64,000 nt of DNA from JAAURS01 sp044923475 (lineage in GTDB: Bacteria > Cyanobacteriota > Cyanobacteriia > Thermosynechococcales > Thermosynechococcaceae). The notes under the pieces are model-generated. The model had not been told where the DNA came from, ran no database searches, and was given only the letters and a program-made list of their open reading frames with translations. The stretch spans positions 124,001 through 188,000 of the forward strand of contig NZ_CP137338.1 of NCBI RefSeq assembly GCF_044923475.1. The letters run 5' to 3'. Shown here one piece after another: positions 59,700-64,000 of this stretch. The stretch's first letter is position 1; each line of letters starts with the position of its first letter. Position numbers and translations under genes: made by a program.

Positions 59700-60584
59700 T
59701 TATCCTAAAGCGTTCAGAGCGGCTTCGCGCATGACCGAGATTGAGGGCGATTCTCCAGTCCACAGCTCAAACGCTGCAGCTCCCTGCTGAATTAGCATCT
59801 CTAGACCGTCTATGGTTTGGAGTCCTTGACGTTGCGCCAAGGCTAAAAGCTGGGTGGGTCTAGGCGTGTAGATAAGGTCGTAGACGATCGCCGTAGGGGG
59901 GAGAAGGGCGATCGCCGTTTCCCCCAGCGGCGATTCGTTTAGCTTGGGATGCATCCCCATGGGCGTCGCATTCACCGCCAATCCAACATCAGGCAAGAGG
60001 GTGTCGATCGACGACCAATCGCGAATCTGAATGGAGATAGACGCATCCGTTTGGCGTAAGCTGTCCTGAAGCTGCTGCAACTTCATTGGGTCGCGACCGA
60101 CAACGTGAATCGCCGCACAATTGAGCTCGTGACAGGCTGCAATCACCGCGCGAGCCGATCCGCCGCTCCCCAAAACGCAGACTTCTAAATTGCTCCAATC
60201 CCGACTTAACGTTTCTAGAGGAGATAAAAAACCTCGAACATCGGTATTGGTTCCCACCCAGTCGCCACCTCGACGGATTGCGGTGTTGACCGCGCCCACG
60301 GCTCGAGCCAGAGCGGAAACTTCCCGAAGGTAAGGCATAATTGCCTGCTTGTGGGGAATCGTAACGTTAAACCCTCGATACCCTAGGGCCGCCATACCGT
60401 TTAATGCCGATTCGAGATTTTCCGGCTCCACCCTCAACGGCAAATAAACGTATTCAAGAAAAGTCTGGCTTCGATTGAGAGCGAGATCGGCCAGTGCGGC
60501 ATTGTGCATCGCTGGCGAAAGGGAATGCTCGATCGGACATCCTATGACGCCAAGCAACTTGGTTTGGCCCGTAATTTGGGTCAT
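59700..60584 (-). CDS. aroE: Shikimate dehydrogenase
   Basis: A 294-residue enzyme reducing 3-dehydroshikimate with NADPH. LLGVIGCPIEHSLSPAMHNA (substrate-binding SLSP), NVTIPHKQAIMPYL (catalytic Lys), TNTDVRGFLSPLE (catalytic Asp) and VLGSGGSARAVIAAC (NADP site) are in order, and NATPMGM appears further on. It converges with folE 18 bp away. glnB lies upstream on the same strand with a 60-bp gap; the two are not functionally linked. Confidence 0.95.
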   Translation of the reverse strand: MTQITGQTKLLGVIGCPIEHSLSPAMHNAALADLALNRSQTFLEYVYLPLRVEPENLESALNGMAALGYRGFNVTIPHKQAIMPYLREVSALARAVGAVNTAIRRGGDWVGTNTDVRGFLSPLETLSRDWSNLEVCVLGSGGSARAVIAACHELNCAAIHVVGRDPMKLQQLQDSLRQTDASISIQIRDWSSIDTLLPDVGLAVNATPMGMHPKLNESPLGETAIALLPPTAIVYDLIYTPRPTQLLALAQRQGLQTIDGLEMLIQQGAAAFELWTGESPSISVMREAALNALG

Positions 60585-60644
60585 AGGAGTCGGTCTCTGG
60601 ATATTGCCCTGAAAGAATGGCTAGCGCGATCGAGGTATCGTCCC

Positions 60645-60983
60645 TTAAACCGCTTCAAAGTCCTTCTCACCGGTACGAATCCGAATAATTCTGTCTACGG
60701 GCGTCACGAAGATTTTGCCATCCCCAATTTCCCCCGTGCGAGCCGCGCCCACAATTTTATCGACGACCATGTCCACCTGACCGTCTTCGACCACGATCTC
60801 GATCTTGAGCTTCTGTAAAAACTCAACCGTATACTCAGAGCCTCGGTAGCGCTCCGTTTGCCCTTTCTGACGTCCAAATCCGCGCACTTCAGAAACAGTC
60901 ATGCCAACGACACCTGCATTGACCAGCGCAATTTTCACTTCGTCGAGCTTAAAGGGACGAATAATAGCTTCAACCTTCTTCAA
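60645..60983 (-). CDS. glnB: Nitrogen regulatory protein PII
   Basis: A 112-residue trimeric signal-integrating protein binding ATP/ADP and 2-oxoglutarate. The start is MKKVEAIIRPFKLDEVKIAL, and the T-loop is RYRGSEYTVEF. Ser49 is the cyanobacterial phosphorylation site, and Tyr51 the residue uridylylated in proteobacteria. GKIFVTPVDRIIRIRTGE is the C-terminal signature. The initiation codon reads TTG, with GGAG seven bases upstream; no in-frame ATG or GTG lies between it and the ribosome site. A candidate NtcA box lies 96 bp upstream of the start codon. Confidence 0.97.
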   Translation of the reverse strand: MKKVEAIIRPFKLDEVKIALVNAGVVGMTVSEVRGFGRQKGQTERYRGSEYTVEFLQKLKIEIVVEDGQVDMVVDKIVGAARTGEIGDGKIFVTPVDRIIRIRTGEKDFEAV

Positions 60984-61396
60984 TGTCTTTCTCCAGGGCT
61001 AAAACAACACTTTAAGTTCTTAACCGTAACCATACTTCAAACATCCCCCTTTCTATCACCGCCAGCAAAGGGATACTTGTAGCAGAATATACCGTTTTTA
61101 GCTTTGCCAAGCAAAGTCTCTCAGGCATCGTTTTCTAAACCCGATGGTTTGCACGCTCCATTTGGTTGCATCAGGTACAGTCTAGCGGTCAAAAAAGCCC
61201 TTAGAGTAAAGCTTTAGCCTAATATTCTAGGGGCGCGTTCTCTGACGCCTATTTCTGTAATGAGCGCAGCTTAAAACACTAGAATTAAGCATAGGGAAAT
61301 GTATTTTTGTATCTTTTCGCTCGGTGCAGGCGCAGCGAAAGCGGAGGAGACTCCTAAAGTTAATGGTTAGAGATTTGCGCGAGAAGAGGCTTGAAC
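60984..61396. other. Divergent control region between glnB and acnB
   Basis: No gene is seen. The glnB side has the NtcA box at 61079-61092. The acnB side has a hairpin TTTCGCT/AGCGAAA at 61315-61340 and GGAGGAGACTCC at about 61343-61354, both in the presumable acnB leader. Confidence 0.5.
61079..61092 (-). promoter_or_regulatory. NtcA-binding box of the glnB promoter
   Basis: GTA-GCAGAATA-TAC is an exact GTAN8TAC palindrome. On the minus strand, TAGAAA follows 23 bp later as a plausible -10 element, the class II NtcA-activated geometry, leaving a leader of about 60 nt before the glnB start. glnB is a well-known NtcA target in cyanobacteria. Confidence 0.72.
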
Positions 61397-63988
61397 ATGC
61401 TGGAGTTATATCGTCAACAGGCACAAGAGCGAGCTGAAGCAGGTATACCGCCTCTTCCTTTGGATGCTCAACAGGCTACGGCGCTTTGCGAGTTGCTGCA
61501 ACATCCGCCAGCGGGAGAGGAGGCCTTTTTGCTGACCCTCCTGCGCGATCGCATTCCACCGGGCGTAGACCAGGCGGCCTACGTGAAGGCTGGGTTCCTG
61601 ACGGCGATCGCCAACGGCACTGCCGCTAGCCCCCTGGTATCGCCCCGAGAAGCCATCGTGTTATTGGGGACCATGATGGGCGGCTATAACGTGCGATCGC
61701 TCATCGACCTGCTCCGCCATGCCGAGCCAGACCTGGCCCAAACCGCCGCCAACAGCCTCAAAAAAATTCTGTTGGTGTACGACGCCTTTCACGACGTTCA
61801 AGAATTGGCAGAGAACGGCAACTCCTACGCCCAACAGGTCCTCCAGTCCTGGGCCGATGCCGAGTGGTTTACCGATAAACCTCCATTGCCCGAGTCCATT
61901 ACGGTCACGGTCTTCAAGGTGCCCGGCGAAACCAACACCGACGACCTCTCCCCTGCCACCCATGCCACCACCCGCCCCGATATTCCGCTCCATGCCCTCG
62001 CCATGCTGGAAACGCGGCAGCCCGGATCTCTAGAAACCATTGTCGAACTCAAGAAAAAGGGATATCCGGTAGCCTACGTGGGCGACGTGGTGGGGACAGG
62101 TTCTTCCCGAAAATCCGCCATCAACTCCGTGCTGTGGCATGTGGGCGACGACATCCCCTTCGTGCCCAATAAGCGCGGCGGCGGCTACGTGTTGGGCAGC
62201 AAAATCGCGCCCATTTTCTTTAACACCGCCGAAGATTCCGGTGCCCTGCCCATCGAGTGCGATGTGACCGGGATGGAAACCGGAGACGTCATCACGATTT
62301 ATCCCTACAAAGGAGAAATCGCCAACGCTGCGGGAGCGGTGATTTCGACCTTCGCCCTCAAACCCGACACCATTCTGGACGAAGTCCGCGCCGGAGGTCG
62401 AATTCCCCTCCTAATTGGCCGCACCCTGACCGACAAAATTCGGATGGCCATGGGTCTACCTCCCAGTCCCCTGTTTGCGCGACCGAAAGCCCCCGTCGAT
62501 ACGGGCAAAGGCTTTACCTTAGCTCAAAAAATGGTGGGCAAAGCCTGCGGGCTACCGGGCGTGCGCCCTGGCACCTCCTGCGAACCGATCATGACCACGG
62601 TCGGCTCCCAAGACACCACTGGCCCCATGACCCGCGACGAACTCAAAGAATTGGCTTGCCTCGGATTCAGCGCCGATTTAGTGATGCAGAGCTTCTGCCA
62701 CACCGCCGCTTACCCCAAGCCAGTTGACCTCAAAACCCACCACGAACTGCCGGACTTTATGACGTCTCGCGGGGGCGTGTCTCTGCGCCCAGGGGACGGC
62801 ATTATTCACTCCTGGCTCAACCGGATGTTGCTGCCCGATACCGTCGGTACCGGGGGCGATTCCCATACCCGCTTCCCCCTAGGCATTTCCTTCCCCGCCG
62901 GGTCTGGGCTGGTGGCCTTCGCTGCCGCATTGGGCGTGATGCCGTTGGATATGCCGGAATCGGTATTGGTGCGGTTTAAGGGCAGCCTGCAACCGGGCGT
63001 GACTCTGCGGGACGTGGTCAATGCGATTCCCTACGTGGCCATCCAGCAGGGTACTCTAACGGTCGCTAAAGAAAATAAAAAGAATATCTACTCCGGCAAA
63101 ATCATTGAGATGGAAGGGTTGCCCGACCTCAAGCTAGAGCAGGCCTTCGAGCTGACGGATGCGACAGCGGAACGATCGGCGGCGGGATGCGCGATCGCCC
63201 TGAGCACCGCAACCGTAGCCGAATACCTCAGCTCCAACGTTGCGCTGCTCAAAAACATGGTGGCGCGGGGTTACGGCGATGCCCGTACCATTCTGCGCCG
63301 CGTCCGCAAAATGGAGGAATGGCTGGCAGACCCGCAACTGATGAAGGCCGATCCCGATGCGGAATACGCCGAAATCATCGAGGTGGATCTCGACCTCATT
63401 ACCGAACCGCTGGTTGCGGCCCCCAACGACCCCGACAACATCAAGCTCATATCTGAATGTGCGGGCGACCCCATCCACGAGGTGTTTATCGGCTCTTGCA
63501 TGACCAACATCGGACATTACCGTGCCGCCGCTAAGGTGCTTGAAGGGGAAACTTCCGTTAAGGTGCGGCTTTGGATTGCGCCCCCCACGCGTATGGACGA
63601 GCAACACCTCCGCGAGGAAGGCATCTACGATATCTTTAAAGCCGCAGGCGCGCGCACCGAAGTGCCGGGATGCAGTCTCTGCATGGGCAATCAAGCCCGC
63701 GTAGACGACGGCGTAACGGTGTTTTCTACCTCGACCCGTAACTTTAACAACCGCATGGGCAAAGGCGCACAAGTATATCTGGGTTCTGCGGAACTGGCTG
63801 CAGTGTGCGCGCTGTTGGGCAAGATGCCGACGGTTGAGGAATATATGGAGATCGTCCAGAAAAAGATCGATCCCTTTGCAGGCGATCTGTACCGCTACCT
63901 CAACTTCGACCAAATCGCTGGATTTGTGGATGAGGGGCGCGTGGTTTCGAAGGATGAGGAGGCTAAGCTCCTGGCAAACGTGGGTTAA
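61397..63988 (+). CDS. acnB: Aconitate hydratase B (2-methylisocitrate dehydratase)
   Basis: An 863-residue AcnB-type enzyme isomerising citrate to isocitrate in the TCA pathway, with a HEAT-like N-terminal domain (~1-160), a swivel domain (KVPGETNTDDLSPATHATTR near 173, GTGSSRKSAINSV) and the three Fe-S-binding catalytic domains. The cluster cysteines are likely in MQSFCHTAAYPK and CSLCMGNQARV near 755; GSCMTNIGHYRAAAK and GTGGDSHTRFPLG are AcnB hallmarks. The longer frame begins at TTG 61391; ATG 61397 has AGAGG seven bases upstream. Confidence 0.97.
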   Translation: MLELYRQQAQERAEAGIPPLPLDAQQATALCELLQHPPAGEEAFLLTLLRDRIPPGVDQAAYVKAGFLTAIANGTAASPLVSPREAIVLLGTMMGGYNVRSLIDLLRHAEPDLAQTAANSLKKILLVYDAFHDVQELAENGNSYAQQVLQSWADAEWFTDKPPLPESITVTVFKVPGETNTDDLSPATHATTRPDIPLHALAMLETRQPGSLETIVELKKKGYPVAYVGDVVGTGSSRKSAINSVLWHVGDDIPFVPNKRGGGYVLGSKIAPIFFNTAEDSGALPIECDVTGMETGDVITIYPYKGEIANAAGAVISTFALKPDTILDEVRAGGRIPLLIGRTLTDKIRMAMGLPPSPLFARPKAPVDTGKGFTLAQKMVGKACGLPGVRPGTSCEPIMTTVGSQDTTGPMTRDELKELACLGFSADLVMQSFCHTAAYPKPVDLKTHHELPDFMTSRGGVSLRPGDGIIHSWLNRMLLPDTVGTGGDSHTRFPLGISFPAGSGLVAFAAALGVMPLDMPESVLVRFKGSLQPGVTLRDVVNAIPYVAIQQGTLTVAKENKKNIYSGKIIEMEGLPDLKLEQAFELTDATAERSAAGCAIALSTATVAEYLSSNVALLKNMVARGYGDARTILRRVRKMEEWLADPQLMKADPDAEYAEIIEVDLDLITEPLVAAPNDPDNIKLISECAGDPIHEVFIGSCMTNIGHYRAAAKVLEGETSVKVRLWIAPPTRMDEQHLREEGIYDIFKAAGARTEVPGCSLCMGNQARVDDGVTVFSTSTRNFNNRMGKGAQVYLGSAELAAVCALLGKMPTVEEYMEIVQKKIDPFAGDLYRYLNFDQIAGFVDEGRVVSKDEEAKLLANVG

Positions 63989-64000
63989 ATCAACCTAACC

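Noticed and set aside
63134..63913. 259-codon ORF antisense to acnB
   Set aside because: acnB is unambiguous over this stretch; the antisense translation has no recognisable domain.

Overview
The window is cyanobacterial chromosome. The HIP1 octamer GCGATCGC recurs along most of its length. Markers of oxygenic phototrophs are present: petG (cytochrome b6f subunit V), a Ycf20-family protein, a GlgA2-type glycogen synthase, plant-type IspH, acyl-ACP reductase (aar) next to accA, PII with a candidate NtcA box, and the glycolate dehydrogenase subunits glcE-glcF. GC content looks moderate. No rRNA, CRISPR array, intact transposase or prophage module was seen. I cannot name the genus.

Layout. 0-8.2 kb: 5' part of glgA2, a TPR protein, an esterase, small proteins, surE, a DUF2808 protein, an ArsA/GET3-type ATPase with an HSP20-like tail, cutA and ycf20, then initiator tRNA-Met with a terminator. 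8.4-16.2 kb: a DUF697 GTPase-like protein, a small holin-like membrane protein, glcE-glcF, a PrlF/YhaV toxin-antitoxin pair and a CRTISO-like flavoprotein. 16.4-19.6 kb: a guanidine-I (ykkC) riboswitch with its terminator, controlling a three-gene ABC importer that is probably for guanidine. 19.6-22.7 kb: an apparently foreign cassette without HIP1 sites, holding a secreted alpha-lytic-type serine protease overlapped by a secreted protein made of two tandem copies of an unnamed domain. 22.7-33.7 kb: YciI, an RNase D-like exonuclease, recF, a TonB-like protein, petG, a bacterial-type ferredoxin, a NatE/LivF ATPase, a phosphatase-tautomerase pair, prmA, an MMADHC-like protein, an ABC exporter and a phosphoesterase. 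33.8-45.2 kb: 1-Cys peroxiredoxin, gmk-remA, rqcH, a response regulator with an unassigned C-terminal half, a tail-anchored coiled-coil protein, ispH, an oligopeptide-type binding protein, mnmD, a Nif3-like protein and bcp. 45.3-64 kb: a PgpH-type 7TM-HD phosphodiesterase, an unassigned gene coupled to nagA, a b561-like cytochrome, purE, a frameshifted small gene, alr, a photolyase, tRNA-Lys, aar-accA, an SDR with folE, aroE, glnB and acnB.

Most genes are housekeeping and stand singly or in pairs. Nitrogen metabolism is represented by the guanidine importer, glnB and the NatE-like ATPase; carbon and photorespiration by glgA2, glcEF and acnB; stress and redox functions by two peroxiredoxins, the photolyase and CutA; nucleotide signalling and quality control by PgpH, RqcH and SurE.

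The items most worth follow-up are the riboswitch-importer unit, the protease/tandem-domain cassette, the cyanobacterial PrlF-YhaV pair, aar without a neighbouring ado, and several strong hairpins with no assigned role. I found no wholly new multi-gene system that I could defend. The protease cassette is the closest candidate.
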